A stretch of 41,050 bases of DNA from Acidimicrobiaceae bacterium (GTDB lineage: Bacteria; Actinomycetota; Acidimicrobiia; Acidimicrobiales; RAAP-2): NCBI GenBank assembly GCA_030838245.1, contig JAUTXB010000274.1:1-41050 (forward strand), written 5' to 3'. The translations under genes and the position numbers were made by a program. Position 1 is the first letter of the stretch. Each line of letters begins with the position of its first letter. A model generated the notes under the pieces. It saw only the letters and a list, made by a program, of their open reading frames with translations. It had not been told where the DNA came from and searched no databases. This document shows, piece after piece, positions 24,477 through 35,378 of this stretch.

Positions 24477-24776
24477 ATGGAGGAGGAGCTGCGATCGCGA
24501 CTTGCCGAGGCAGCGTCGCGCTGTCTCGTCCTGGTCGAGTACACAGGCGGGCGTTTGGAGACTTCTCACGGCGCGGTCCCGGTCGGTGCGCTCACCGATG
24601 CCGCAGGGGTGAGTGGCAATCACCTGGCCACGCAGTTCAAGTCTCATGTCGGGGTAACCCCGAAGCGGGTGGCCGGTAGACGCTCTCCGTCCGGTCGACT
24701 GGTCGGAGCTCGCTCAAACGATCGCCGACTCGGCGTGCCTCTTTGCCAGCGGCGGATTCCGCTCGTGTCCGAAGGC
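24477..24776 (+). pseudogene. Remnant of an AraC-family regulator
   Basis: The frame from ATG 24477 reads EEELRSRLAEAASRCL and then VGALTDAAGVSGNHLATQFKSHVGVTPKRVAGR, a good first helix-turn-helix of an AraC domain. After position 24680 it becomes senseless. The next frame continues as VDWSELAQTIADSA (from 24694), the typical start of the second AraC helix-turn-helix, and then fails to match further. The ligand domain is missing upstream. A deletion with a frameshift is the simplest reading. Confidence 0.5.
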
Positions 24777-24862
24777 CCTAGATAGTGGGCCAGGAAGCGC
24801 CGTAAGGGCTCTGGATCCCCAAGCGGGGTGAACAACAGTTCAGACACACCTGCGTCGGTCAC
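24777..24862 (-). pseudogene. Possible C-terminal remnant of a luciferase-like (F420-type) oxidoreductase
   Basis: The minus-strand frame reads TDAGVSELLFTPLGDPEP then LRRFLAHYL, which looks like the last strand and helix of LLM-class F420-dependent oxidoreductases. A stop closes the frame a few codons upstream and the rest of the gene is absent. It sits beside the AraC remnant, so 24.3-24.88 kb appears to be decayed DNA. The assignment is weak because the fragment is short. Confidence 0.3.
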
Positions 24863-24880
24863 CGGCGAATTGCCAGCTCA

Positions 24881-25483
24881 TCACCGAAGGTGAGCGAGCG
24901 CCTCGTTCAGCTGTAAGACATTGATGTAGCTGCTCCCGAGGAAACCCAATTGTGGGCTGTTGGTCTCCTTGGCGATGAGGGATCGCAGGGCTGACGGAGC
25001 GATCCCTGTCGCCTTGGACACCATGGGAATCTGTACCAGCGCATCGGCGGGCGTGATGTCGGGGTCGTAGCCACTGCCCGAGGTGGTGACAAGGTCCGGC
25101 GTGGGGTTGACACCCAGCCCGTGCCAGTAGGCAACCAGCGCCTTCGTATTGGTCAACAGCACCTTGGATCGCGGTCCCAGGTTGCTCGCCCCCGACTGCC
25201 CGCTGTTGCCATTGGCCATCAGGGGGTTGTCCCCGCCGGGCACCGGCGGCGTGGCTTTGGGATTGGCCGCATAGGGCCCGGTGTCGTCAGGACGGCCGTG
25301 AAACCAATTCGGGCTCGACCAATTCTGACCGATGAGCGTCGACCCATTGGCGGTGATCGATCCGTTGGCCTGATTCCGGAAGAAGAGCTGGGCCACGCCG
25401 GTCCCGGCCAGTGCGTACACGAAGCCGAAGAAGACGAGAGCAATCAGGGCCATGGTGAACGATCGGCGGAGGTGTATGAGCAT
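24881..25483 (-). CDS. kdpC: Potassium-transporting ATPase subunit KdpC
   Basis: A 200-residue protein starting at ATG 25483, with GGAAG eight bases upstream and 13 bases after the KdpB stop. It has one N-terminal membrane helix (ALIALVFFGFVYALAGTGVAQLFF) and an extracytoplasmic domain with GSTLIGQNWSSPNWFHGRPD, SGSGYDPDITPADALVQIP and a C-terminal VLQLNEAL. All are standard KdpC features. KdpC stabilises the KdpFABC complex and helps high-affinity K+ import. The insertion NPKATPPVPGGDNPLMANGN is Pro/Asn-rich but within normal variation. It is the last gene of the kdp operon. Confidence 0.95.
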   Translation of the reverse strand: MLIHLRRSFTMALIALVFFGFVYALAGTGVAQLFFRNQANGSITANGSTLIGQNWSSPNWFHGRPDDTGPYAANPKATPPVPGGDNPLMANGNSGQSGASNLGPRSKVLLTNTKALVAYWHGLGVNPTPDLVTTSGSGYDPDITPADALVQIPMVSKATGIAPSALRSLIAKETNSPQLGFLGSSYINVLQLNEALAHLR

Positions 25484-25496
25484 CAGTTGGCTTCCA

Positions 25497-27556
<2,060 letters not shown>

Positions 27557-27557
<1 letters not shown>

Positions 27558-29245
27558 CAGAAGAACCTTCCGTGGCTGAGCTGTTCGACGATCGGTCCGA
27601 GGGCCACAGCCGGGAAGAAGGTAAGGCCACCAATGATCACGATCACGCCAATGGTCAGGCCGACGAACATTCCGTTGTCGGTGCGGAATGTCCCGAGCGA
27701 CGTGGGCACGATGTTCTTGGCCGCCAACGCCCCACCGAGCGCCAGTGCGGGGATCATGATGGCGAACCTGCCGAGCAGCATGTCGACCGCGCCGATGGTG
27801 TTGTAAAAGGCCGAGTTGCCGGTCAGACCGCCGAAGGCAGAACCGTTGTTGTTGCCCTGCGACGTCAAGCCATAGAGGATCTCGGTGAACCCGTGGGGGC
27901 CGGCATTCAGGGGACCGGCCCGGCCGGCGTGTATCGACACGGCGACGGCGGTAAAGGCAAGCACGATGATCGGCATGACCAGTGCCGCCAGCCCGGCCAG
28001 TTTCACTTCCTTCGCCTGGATCTTCTTGCCCAGGTACTCCGGTGTTCGTCCGATCATGAGGCCGCCGATGAACACGGCGATGACGGCATATATGAGCAAG
28101 GTGTAGAGACCGCTCCCCGTGCCCCCGGGTGTCACCTCCCCGAGCATCATGCCGGTCAACAGCCCCATCCCACCGATGGAGGTGAACGAGTCGTACGAGG
28201 CGTCGGCGGAACCGGTCGAAGTGTTGGTCGACGCCACACCGAAGAGGGCGGTCGACGTGTCGCCGAAGCGCACCTCCTTGCCCTCGGTGTTGCCGGTCGT
28301 CGACTGCACTCCGGCCGCGACGATCGCCGGGTTCTGCTGGTGCTCGGCGTAGCTGGTAAAGCCCACCCAGACCCCGAAGATGATCACCATTGCGGCCAGG
28401 AGTGCGGCCCCATGACGAATACTTCCCACCATCTTCCCGAACGTGTAAGTAAGGGCAAACGGAATGGCCAGTAGTAGATAGATCGACAGCCAGTTGGTGA
28501 GACCGGTCGGGTTCTCGAACGCCGTCGCCGAGTTGGCGTTCAAGAACCCGCCTCCATTGGTGCCGACTTGCTTGATCGACTCCATGAACGAGATCGGCCC
28601 TCGGGGGATGGTCTGGGTGACGCCGTTCAGGGAGTTGTGGATGGCAACCGTGCCGGCAAGAGTCTGCACCCCGCCCTCGGCGACGAAGATGATCCCGGCA
28701 ATGAAGGCGAACGGAAGCAGGATGTAGAGCAGGCACCGGGTGATGTCGACCCAGAAGTTCCCGATTGTCGGGGAATTCCGACGAGCAAACCCTCGGACCA
28801 GCACGATGGCCACGGCAATGCCGACGGCCGGAGACACGAACTGCTGAACGGTGAGCGCCCCCATCTGGGAGAAGTACGACATCGTCGACTCGCCGCCGTA
28901 GTTCTGCCAGTTGGTGTTGGTCACAAACGACGAGGCGGTGTTGAAGCTGAGTGCCTGCGGCACGGCGTTGAAGTGCTGTGGGTTGAGCGGCAACGATCCC
29001 TGGATGCGGATGATCACATAGGTGAAGGCGATCGAGACGGCCGAGAAGATGACCATCGCTCCGGCGTACCGCTTCCAGGTTTGCTCCTGGTCGGGGCTGG
29101 TCCTCAAGAGACGGTAGACCGGTCGCTCGGCCCAGCCAAAGTAGTGCACCCGTCCATCGAAGACGGCGGCCATGTACGACCCCAGGTACCGCCAGGTCAC
29201 AGCCAAAGCGATGACCAGCGTGACGATGGTCCAGGTAAAGCCCAT
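27557..29245 (-). CDS. kdpA: Potassium-transporting ATPase subunit KdpA
   Basis: A 562-residue polytopic channel-like subunit of normal length. Pore-region signatures are [38 protein letters not shown], and [15 protein letters not shown]. These four-fold pseudo-symmetric segments form the K+ selectivity filter in the SKT superfamily. ATG 29245 lies a few bases after the KdpF stop with only a weak ribosome-binding site, so translation is likely coupled. It forms the operon F-A-B-C on the minus strand. Confidence 0.97.
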
Positions 29246-29335
29246 CTAGAACTTCTCGGGCTTGAACATGGCGAAGCCGAGATAGAGAAACATCACGACG
29301 GCCACGCCGAGCAGGACGCCCTGCGTGACCGTCAT
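29246..29335 (-). CDS. kdpF: Small subunit KdpF
   Basis: A 29-residue single-helix peptide: MTVTQG, then the hydrophobic [18 protein letters not shown], then the conserved terminal KPEKF. This is the KdpF pattern, and its place immediately before kdpA confirms it. KdpF stabilises the KdpABC complex in the membrane. Its ATG overlaps the stop of the preceding small ORF (ATGA). Confidence 0.93.
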   Translation of the reverse strand: MTVTQGVLLGVAVVMFLYLGFAMFKPEKF

Positions 29336-29415
29336 ACCCGATCCAAGGCCCAGATGAGACCGAGCATGACCGCCGCGAAGCCGATAATGCCTAGCGCTAC
29401 GAAAACATCTGCCAT
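29332..29415 (-). CDS. 27-residue membrane peptide upstream of kdpF
   Basis: From ATG 29415 the frame reads [17 protein letters not shown] then [10 protein letters not shown] and stops. It is a single transmembrane helix with a short charged end. The stop overlaps the kdpF start by four bases, so it is the first gene of the kdp operon. Similar tiny ORFs before kdpF occur in other actinobacteria as I recall, but I cannot name a family. GGAAG lies about 12 bases upstream, a weak distance. It may be an extra small subunit or a leader for coupling. Confidence 0.7.
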   Translation of the reverse strand: MADVFVALGIIGFAAVMLGLIWALDRV

Positions 29416-29441
29416 GGATCGAGTATCTTCCGATCCTTCGT

Positions 29442-29459
29442 AACAGAATCTGAACAGAA
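29442..29459. promoter_or_regulatory. 11-bp-spaced direct repeat, candidate KdpE-type operator
   Basis: AACAGAA occurs at 29442-29448 and again at 29453-29459, exactly 11 bases apart, about one helical turn. OmpR/PhoB-family regulators such as KdpE bind tandem half-sites with this spacing. The repeat lies between the divergent kdp operon (first ATG 29415) and the sensor operon (29500). The adjoining stretch 29468-29488 is AT-rich with CCTTAA twice and TAATAA, a possible minus-10 for a leaderless sensor transcript. Confidence 0.5.
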
Positions 29460-29499
29460 GCCGTAACCCCTTAAAAAAACCTTAATAAGCCCAAGCCCA

Positions 29500-31014
29500 A
29501 TGGACTGGGCCCCGCCACTTCGTACGACAATGGACATTGTGCGCAAGAGTCTTGTCGGATCGATGGTGGGCATCCTCCTCTCGATTGGACTCGGCGCGGT
29601 GATGGTTCCGGTCCGGTCCGATACCAGTGCAGCCACGCTGGCACTGGTCCTGGTCATTCCCGTGGTCGCCGGAGTCATCATCGGCGGGTTTCCCGGCGGA
29701 TTGGCCAGCGTCGCCGCCGGATTTCTCGTCTACGACTTTGTGTTCACGCCGCCCTACTACACGCTGTCGGTCGGTGGAGCCGATGACTGGGTGGCCTTGG
29801 GCGTCTACGTGATCGTGATGCTGCTGGTGGCTCGAGTCGTCGCCAGCCTCGAGTCGGCGCGCTCGGAAGCCCATAGGCGGGCCGTCGAGACTGATCGCCT
29901 CTTCGAGCTATCCGAGCTCTTGGTGGAGGAGAGATCGGTGGAGGATCTGCTCAAGACGATCGTCCATACCGTCGGCTCCGTGTTCGAAATCCCAGGTGTC
30001 TCGGTCCTGGTTCCGGAGGAGGGTCGTCTGTCGATCGCGGCCTCAGACGGCAGAACACTGTCAGACCAGGAAGTCCACCAGCTCGACCCACAATCCGGCA
30101 TTCCTGTCAGTATCGGCACCGCACCAGGATCTCCAAATACGATGCGAACCGTGGCCTTGTCTGCTTCGGGCCGTCCAGTCGGCATACTGGCCATGCGAGG
30201 GATGCCAGCCTCCGACGCCGACCGGGCGCTGCTTCGCACATATGCCAATCACGCCGCACTGGCCCTCGAGCGAGCACAATTGCGAGAGCAGGCCATGCGT
30301 TCGGAATTACTCGAGGAGGTCGACCGATTGAGGCACGCACTCATGGGCGCAGTGTCACACGACCTGCGGACGCCCCTAGCCACGATGAAGGTGGCCGCGT
30401 CGACGCTCCACGATCCCGCCATCTCGCTCTCCGACGAAGACACGTACGAACTCCACGGCCTGATCGAGGTCGAGACAGATCACCTGACCCGTCTGGTAAC
30501 CAGCCTGCTCGACATGACCCGCTTCGAGGCCGGAGTGCTCGAGATTCAGCGATGCCCCAAATCGGTCGCCGACCTGGTGAACGAGGCCGTCGACACCCTG
30601 CACTCGTCGCTCGGGGAGCGTCCCATTGAGCTGTTGGTTCCGAAGTCGGTACCAGACGTTGAGATCGACCATCTTCTGATCGGGCAAGTACTAGTGAATC
30701 TCCTTGACAACGCCAACCGTCATGCACCCCCGCACAGTCTGATCACGGTGGCGGCTGATGTGGGCAACGACCGGGTCGCTCTCTCGGTCACGGACCGGGG
30801 GCCAGGAGTTCCGTCCTCCGAACGAGAGGCTGTCTTCGACCGATTCGTGAGGTTCGACACCGGAGGGCGAGCCGGACTCGGCCTGACCATCGCCAAGACG
30901 TTCGTCGAGGCTCACGGCGAGCGGATCTGGGTCGATGACGTGCCCGAGGGTGGGGCCCGGTTCGCCTTCACCCTGCCGCTGGCGAACAGCAATGGCGTCA
31001 GGTCGCAACGTTGA
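29500..31014 (+). CDS. Short KdpD-like sensor histidine kinase (DUF4118, GAF, HisKA, HATPase)
   Basis: A 504-residue kinase. Four membrane helices (about 15-120) include YDFVFTPPYYTLSV, the DUF4118 mark. A GAF domain (about 140-265), HisKA with MGAVSHDLRTPLATMK (phospho-His H287), and HATPase with LVNLLDNANRHA, DRGPGVPSSER and AGLGLTIAKTFVEAHG follow. It lacks the KdpD N-terminal P-loop domain and USP domain. ATG 29500 may be a leaderless start because TAATAA sits 11 bases upstream; ATG 29530 is an alternative. Its stop and the next ATG share one base (TGATG). Confidence 0.9.
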   Translation: MDWAPPLRTTMDIVRKSLVGSMVGILLSIGLGAVMVPVRSDTSAATLALVLVIPVVAGVIIGGFPGGLASVAAGFLVYDFVFTPPYYTLSVGGADDWVALGVYVIVMLLVARVVASLESARSEAHRRAVETDRLFELSELLVEERSVEDLLKTIVHTVGSVFEIPGVSVLVPEEGRLSIAASDGRTLSDQEVHQLDPQSGIPVSIGTAPGSPNTMRTVALSASGRPVGILAMRGMPASDADRALLRTYANHAALALERAQLREQAMRSELLEEVDRLRHALMGAVSHDLRTPLATMKVAASTLHDPAISLSDEDTYELHGLIEVETDHLTRLVTSLLDMTRFEAGVLEIQRCPKSVADLVNEAVDTLHSSLGERPIELLVPKSVPDVEIDHLLIGQVLVNLLDNANRHAPPHSLITVAADVGNDRVALSVTDRGPGVPSSEREAVFDRFVRFDTGGRAGLGLTIAKTFVEAHGERIWVDDVPEGGARFAFTLPLANSNGVRSQR

Positions 31015-31694
31015 TGGCCAAGGTCCTGGTTGTTGACGACGACTCGTCGCTGCTGCGGGCGCTCCGCCTCGGCCTCCAGGCCGGAGGTCACGAGGTAACG
31101 ACAGCGGCGAACGGGGAACAGGGCATCTCGCAGACCGCTCTCACCTCACCGGAGGTGATCGTGCTCGATCTCGGCCTTCCCGACATCGATGGACTCGCAG
31201 TATGCAAGAGGATCCGCCAGTGGAGCGAGGTTCCGATCATCATTCTCTCGGCCAGCGGAACTGAGGATCGAAAAGTTGCCGCCCTCGATGGGGGTGCGGA
31301 CGACTACGTGACGAAGCCGTTCGGCATGGCGGAGCTGGAAGCTCGCATTCGGGCTGCGTTGCGCCACGGGAAGGGGGAGCCCGAGGAGCAGCTGCCGACG
31401 AGCCTCGCACTGGGCCCACTCGAGCTCGACTTGGTACACCACGAAGCCCGTCTTCACGATGCCACTATCGGCCTCACGGCAAAGGAGTTCGAGGTTCTGT
31501 CATTTCTGGCCCGTCACGTAGGAAGAACTTGTACCCATCAGATGATCCTCACGGCCGTCTGGGGCACGGGGTATGGCCACGAGGCGCAGTACGTGCATGC
31601 GTACGTGCACCGACTGCGCCACAAGCTCAACGATGACGCGGGGGCGATGATTCACACCGCCCCAGGCGTGGGCTACAGCCTTCGTCCTCACTAG
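31014..31694 (+). CDS. KdpE-like response regulator (first copy)
   Basis: A 226-residue OmpR/KdpE-class regulator. The receiver domain has VLVVDDDSS with the acidic pocket, phospho-acceptor Asp52 in VLDLGLPDIDG, LSASG with the conserved Thr/Ser switch, and YVTKPFGMAEL with the Lys. The C-terminal winged helix reads LTAKEFEVLSFLARHVGRTCTHQMIL and YVHAYVHRLRHKLND. The sequence is close to KdpE. Cotranscribed with the short kinase, it should control the kdp operon or a related set. The 150 bases after it hold a structured leader. Confidence 0.93.
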   Translation: MAKVLVVDDDSSLLRALRLGLQAGGHEVTTAANGEQGISQTALTSPEVIVLDLGLPDIDGLAVCKRIRQWSEVPIIILSASGTEDRKVAALDGGADDYVTKPFGMAELEARIRAALRHGKGEPEEQLPTSLALGPLELDLVHHEARLHDATIGLTAKEFEVLSFLARHVGRTCTHQMILTAVWGTGYGHEAQYVHAYVHRLRHKLNDDAGAMIHTAPGVGYSLRPH

Positions 31695-31717
31695 TGGACA
31701 TGCCGTCGATCAACCAC

Positions 31718-31772
31718 GACAGACCTTGTAAGAATCGGCAGATACGGTCGACGGTCTGTCTACGAGTCGACC
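31718..31772 (+). promoter_or_regulatory. Leader with mutually exclusive stems before the full-length kdpD
   Basis: GACAGACC (31718-31725) is complementary to GGTCTGTC (31753-31760). GGTCGAC in its loop (31746-31752) is complementary to GTCGACC (31766-31772). The two stems cannot form as simple nested helices, so they compete or form a pseudoknot. A third small stem ACCG/CGGT follows. It precedes the 9-codon ORF and kdpD, as expected of an attenuator or RNA switch. No family is recognised. Confidence 0.4.
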
Positions 31773-31812
31773 GGCCTTTCGGTTGATGCGTCGAGCGCAA
31801 GGAAGGACATAC

Positions 31813-31842
31813 ATGAGCGATAGGTACCGCGAGGAGCCATAG
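31813..31842 (+). CDS. 9-codon leader ORF (MSDRYREEP)
   Basis: ATG 31813 has GGAAGGA (31801-31807) five bases upstream, a better site than most genes in the window. The ORF ends at TAG 31842, two bases before the GTG of kdpD, and overlaps kdpD's own Shine-Dalgarno GAGGAG. Translating it would pass ribosomes over that site. It may be a leader peptide or chance. Confidence 0.45.
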   Translation: MSDRYREEP

Positions 31843-31844
31843 CA

Positions 31845-34553
31845 GTGGCACGAGGACAACTCCGGCTATATCTTGGCGCAGCTCCAGGCGTAGGGAAGAC
31901 GTTTGCCATGCTCAATGAAGGATGGCGACGTAAAGAACGCGGCACTGACGTCGTAATCGGGTGGGTCGACACCCACGGTCGGCAACAAACCGCAGAGCAA
32001 TTGCGGGATCTGGAGGTGCTGCCGCGAAAGCCGATCATCTACCGCGGTCAGACCTTCGAAGAGCTCGACCTTGACGCCCTGTTGGCCCGCCACCCTCAAC
32101 TCGCCCTGGTCGACGAACTGGCCCACACGAACGTGCCCGGCTCCCGCAACGCCAAGCGATGGCAAGACGTCGAGGAGCTGCTGGCCGCCGGTATCAATGT
32201 GATCTCGACCGTCAACTTGCAGCACCTGGAGTCGCTTAACGACGTCGTCGAGCGGATCACCGGGGTCGTCCAGCGAGAGACGGTGCCCGACGGGGTGGTG
32301 CGCTCAGCCGACCAGCTCGAGCTGGTCGACATGTCCCCAGAGGCACTGAGGCGGCGGCTCGCCCACGGCAATGTCTATCCGGCGGAGCGTATCGATGCCG
32401 CCCTCGGCAATTACTTCCGTGCCGGCAACCTGACCGCACTACGCGAGCTGGCCTTGTTGTGGATGGCCGACCGGGTTGACCAGGAGCTCCACGATTATCG
32501 CGAACGGCACGGGATCGCCGGACCCTGGGAGACCAAGGAGCGGGTGGTGGTCTCGTTGACCGGTGCTCCTGGGGGCGCCGTTCTCATCCGCCGGGCGGCC
32601 CGGATGTCCATGCGGACCAAGGCCGAGCTGGTCGGAGTCCACGTGCGCGCCGAGGACGGCCTCACCGCTCCTTCCTCTGATGGCCTGATCAAGAACCGGG
32701 CCCTGCTCGACGAGCTTGGTGGGCGCTATATCGAGGTAGTCGGAGCCGACGTGGCGCCGGCCCTGATGCAGGTGGCCAGGGCGGAGAACGCCACCCAACT
32801 GGTCCTGGGTGCGACCCATCGCAGCCGGCTCACCGAGTTCGTCCGTGGCTCAGTGGTGAACTCCGTCATCCGGGCTTCGGGTGGCGCACTCGACATCCAC
32901 GTGATCGCCACCGACGCGGCCGACGAGGAATTTCAAGGCGCGGCTGGCGGCACCGACAGCGCCGGTACCGGTCGGATGGTCAGTGAACTACCCGACCGTC
33001 ATCGCCGGCTGTTGTCGTCCCCCCTGTCACGGCGCCGGCAGGTGGGTTCCCTGGCGATCGGGATCGTCGGTTTCCCTCTGGCCACCCTGATCTTGACCAT
33101 GAACCGGTCACACATCGACCTGTCGACCTCGTTGGGCGTGTACTTGATCATGGTGATGGCCGTCGCAGTGGTCGGTGGCGTGTTGCCGGCCGCTCTGGCC
33201 GCAGTGGCCGGGTTCCTGCTGTCCAACTACTTCTTTGCCCCGCCGATCCATACGCTGACCATTGCCGACACCCGGGACGTCGTCGCTCTGGTCATTTTCC
33301 TGGTCGTCGCCGGAGTAGTCAGCTCCCTCGTGGACCTATCGGCAAGGCGGTCGGTGGTTGCCGCCCAGGCCCGAGCGGACGCGCATATGTTGGCCCGAGT
33401 GGCGGGGCGACTCGTAGCTCCCGAAGGCAATCCCTTGCCCGCCCTTCTGGGAGATCTGGTCGTCGCCTTCCGTCTCGAAGCCGCTGCCATCTTGCGCCGC
33501 CAACTCGACGGACCGGACACGACTCCGATCGTTCCTGGCGGAGGCAATACCGGCTGGGAGACAGTGGTGGCCGTCGGGGCCGATCCGCCACTCAATCCTG
33601 AAGTCGCATCGGTATCCCTGCCCCTCAGTGATCGAGAGGTGGTCGCACTGCGAGGTCCCGGTCTTTCCGCTGAGGACCGTGAAATCCTGGCCGGGTTCGC
33701 CGCCCAGTTGGCTGTTGCTCTGGCCAGCGAACGGCTTCAGGTCGGCGCCGAAAAAGCCGACTCGCTGGCGCGGGCGAACGAGCTCCGTTCTTCCCTGCTG
33801 GCTGCGGTCAGCCACGATCTACGAACCCCCCTCGCATCGATCAAGGCCGCGTCGAGCAGCTTGTTGTCGAAACAGCTGGACTTCGGTCCGGCGGAGACCG
33901 AGATTCTGGTGCGGACCATTGACGATGAATCGGACCGGCTCTCCTCGCTGGTCGAGAACTTGCTGGACATGAGCCGATTGGAAACGGGATCCATGAAGGT
34001 GATGGACCTTGCCGTCGACGTAAGCGACGTAGTAGACGCTGCTCTGGCCAGCTTGGGGCCCCGAGCCACAGCGGTGAGCTCGGATGTGCCCGACAACCTC
34101 CCACGGGTGCACACCGATCCGGTTCTCCTCGAACGCGCTGTGGCCAACCTGATCGACAACGCATTGGTCCATGCGGGAGGGGCCGGACTCCGCATCGAGG
34201 CCGGTGCCGTAGCTGGTCGGGTTGACCTCCGGGTCGTGGATCATGGCCCTGGAGTACGAGCCGAGGACCGCGAGTTGGTATTTCGGCCCTTCCAGCGGTT
34301 GGGCGACAGCGAGAACGAGGCCGGAGTGGGGCTGGGTCTGGCCGTGGCCCGAGGGTTCGTCGAGGCGGTCGGCGGTGACCTGGACGTGGACGACACCCCG
34401 GGAGGCGGCTGCACCATGGTGGTCCGCCTTCCCGCGCCACCTCAACCAGACCTCGGGCGGGAAGCGGAGCCGGACGGTGAAGCGGATCCGGGCGCCGGGG
34501 CGGCTCCCGGGCCACAGGTAGCGGCCGTTGAGAAGACGGAGGAACCGGAGTGA
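31845..34553 (+). CDS. kdpD: Full-length KdpD sensor histidine kinase
   Basis: A 902-residue protein. GTG 31845 has GAGGAG about eight bases upstream. The domain order is: KdpD N-terminal domain (about 1-210) with Walker A GAAPGVGKTFAML and DELAHTNVPGSRN; a universal-stress-like domain (about 225-360, VLGATHRSRLTEFVRGS); four membrane helices with SNYFFAPPIHTLTI (DUF4118); a GAF-like domain; HisKA with AVSHDLRTPLASIK (H657); HATPase with ANLIDNALVHAG, DHGPGVRAEDRE and GVGLGLAVARGF. All phosphotransfer elements are present. It senses K+ or turgor and phosphorylates KdpE. The last 40 residues are Gly/Pro/acidic. The stop overlaps the next GTG (GTGA). Confidence 0.96.
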   Translation: MARGQLRLYLGAAPGVGKTFAMLNEGWRRKERGTDVVIGWVDTHGRQQTAEQLRDLEVLPRKPIIYRGQTFEELDLDALLARHPQLALVDELAHTNVPGSRNAKRWQDVEELLAAGINVISTVNLQHLESLNDVVERITGVVQRETVPDGVVRSADQLELVDMSPEALRRRLAHGNVYPAERIDAALGNYFRAGNLTALRELALLWMADRVDQELHDYRERHGIAGPWETKERVVVSLTGAPGGAVLIRRAARMSMRTKAELVGVHVRAEDGLTAPSSDGLIKNRALLDELGGRYIEVVGADVAPALMQVARAENATQLVLGATHRSRLTEFVRGSVVNSVIRASGGALDIHVIATDAADEEFQGAAGGTDSAGTGRMVSELPDRHRRLLSSPLSRRRQVGSLAIGIVGFPLATLILTMNRSHIDLSTSLGVYLIMVMAVAVVGGVLPAALAAVAGFLLSNYFFAPPIHTLTIADTRDVVALVIFLVVAGVVSSLVDLSARRSVVAAQARADAHMLARVAGRLVAPEGNPLPALLGDLVVAFRLEAAAILRRQLDGPDTTPIVPGGGNTGWETVVAVGADPPLNPEVASVSLPLSDREVVALRGPGLSAEDREILAGFAAQLAVALASERLQVGAEKADSLARANELRSSLLAAVSHDLRTPLASIKAASSSLLSKQLDFGPAETEILVRTIDDESDRLSSLVENLLDMSRLETGSMKVMDLAVDVSDVVDAALASLGPRATAVSSDVPDNLPRVHTDPVLLERAVANLIDNALVHAGGAGLRIEAGAVAGRVDLRVVDHGPGVRAEDRELVFRPFQRLGDSENEAGVGLGLAVARGFVEAVGGDLDVDDTPGGGCTMVVRLPAPPQPDLGREAEPDGEADPGAGAAPGPQVAAVEKTEEPE

Positions 34554-35278
34554 TAGAAGCGCCTCGGTCAGGTCGGGTACAGAAGGGCACCGACATTGAA
34601 CACGGTGCCCGGATACTGATCATCGACGACGACATCTCGTTGCTGCGCGCCGTCGGCATCAGCCTGAGGGCTCGGGGCTACGAGGTGATCGTGGCCAGAG
34701 GAGGCGAGGAAGGCCTTAGTTTGGCCGCGCATAAACGGCCCGATGTGATCCTCCTCGATTTGGGTCTTCCGGGGATCGACGGCATCGAAGTCGTGCGGGG
34801 ACTTCGAGGGTGGAGCACGGTCCCGATCATCGTCCTCTCGGCCCGGCACCAGAGCGTGAGCAAGGTCGAGGCCCTCGATGCCGGGGCCGACGACTATGTG
34901 ACCAAGCCATTCGGCATGGACGAGCTGTTGGCCCGGTTGCGAGCGGGCCTCCGGCGAACGGTCGCCGGTCCCGAGGACCCACTGGTCGAAACTGAGGCGT
35001 TCACCATCGATCTGTCCGCCAAGCGGGTCACACGGGACGGGTCGGATGTCCATCTCACGCCCAAGGAGTGGGACATCGTCGAGGTGCTCGTCCGCAACCC
35101 GGGCACGCTCGTCTCCCATCAGCAGCTGCTCCACGAAGTGTGGGGACCACAGTACGACACCGAGACCGAGTACCTCCGGGTCCTCATGGCCCGAGTACGC
35201 AGGAAGCTCGAGTCCGACCCCTCCCGGCCCCAGCACTTTCGTACCGAATCGGGGATGGGCTATCGCTTCGTTCCTTGA
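34550..35278 (+). CDS. kdpE: KdpE response regulator (second copy)
   Basis: A 242-residue OmpR-class regulator coupled to kdpD by a GTGA overlap. An extra 18-residue N-terminus comes before ARILIIDDDIS. Phospho-acceptor Asp70 is in ILLDLGLPGIDG, then IVLSARH and YVTKPFGMDEL. The winged helix has HLTPKEWDIVEVLVRNPGTLVSHQQLL and YLRVLMARVRRKLE. It is the natural partner of the full-length KdpD and the best candidate to bind the repeat at 29442-29459 and activate kdpFABC. It and the first regulator differ in the recognition helix. Confidence 0.95.
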   Translation: MIEAPRSGRVQKGTDIEHGARILIIDDDISLLRAVGISLRARGYEVIVARGGEEGLSLAAHKRPDVILLDLGLPGIDGIEVVRGLRGWSTVPIIVLSARHQSVSKVEALDAGADDYVTKPFGMDELLARLRAGLRRTVAGPEDPLVETEAFTIDLSAKRVTRDGSDVHLTPKEWDIVEVLVRNPGTLVSHQQLLHEVWGPQYDTETEYLRVLMARVRRKLESDPSRPQHFRTESGMGYRFVP

Positions 35279-35378
35279 CTACTGCCTCGGCACCTGGTCT
35301 CCCCTGGTCCGCTGCATCGTCGCTTGGTCCTCCGTACCCCGGTCAGAGCCCAGAGTACAACCCGTAGCATCGGAGGCC

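Noticed and set aside
27558..28736. Upstream extension of the KdpB frame to more than 1000 codons
   Set aside because: The extension lies within kdpA in another frame; KdpB starts normally at 27557 with a ribosome-binding site and the usual length.
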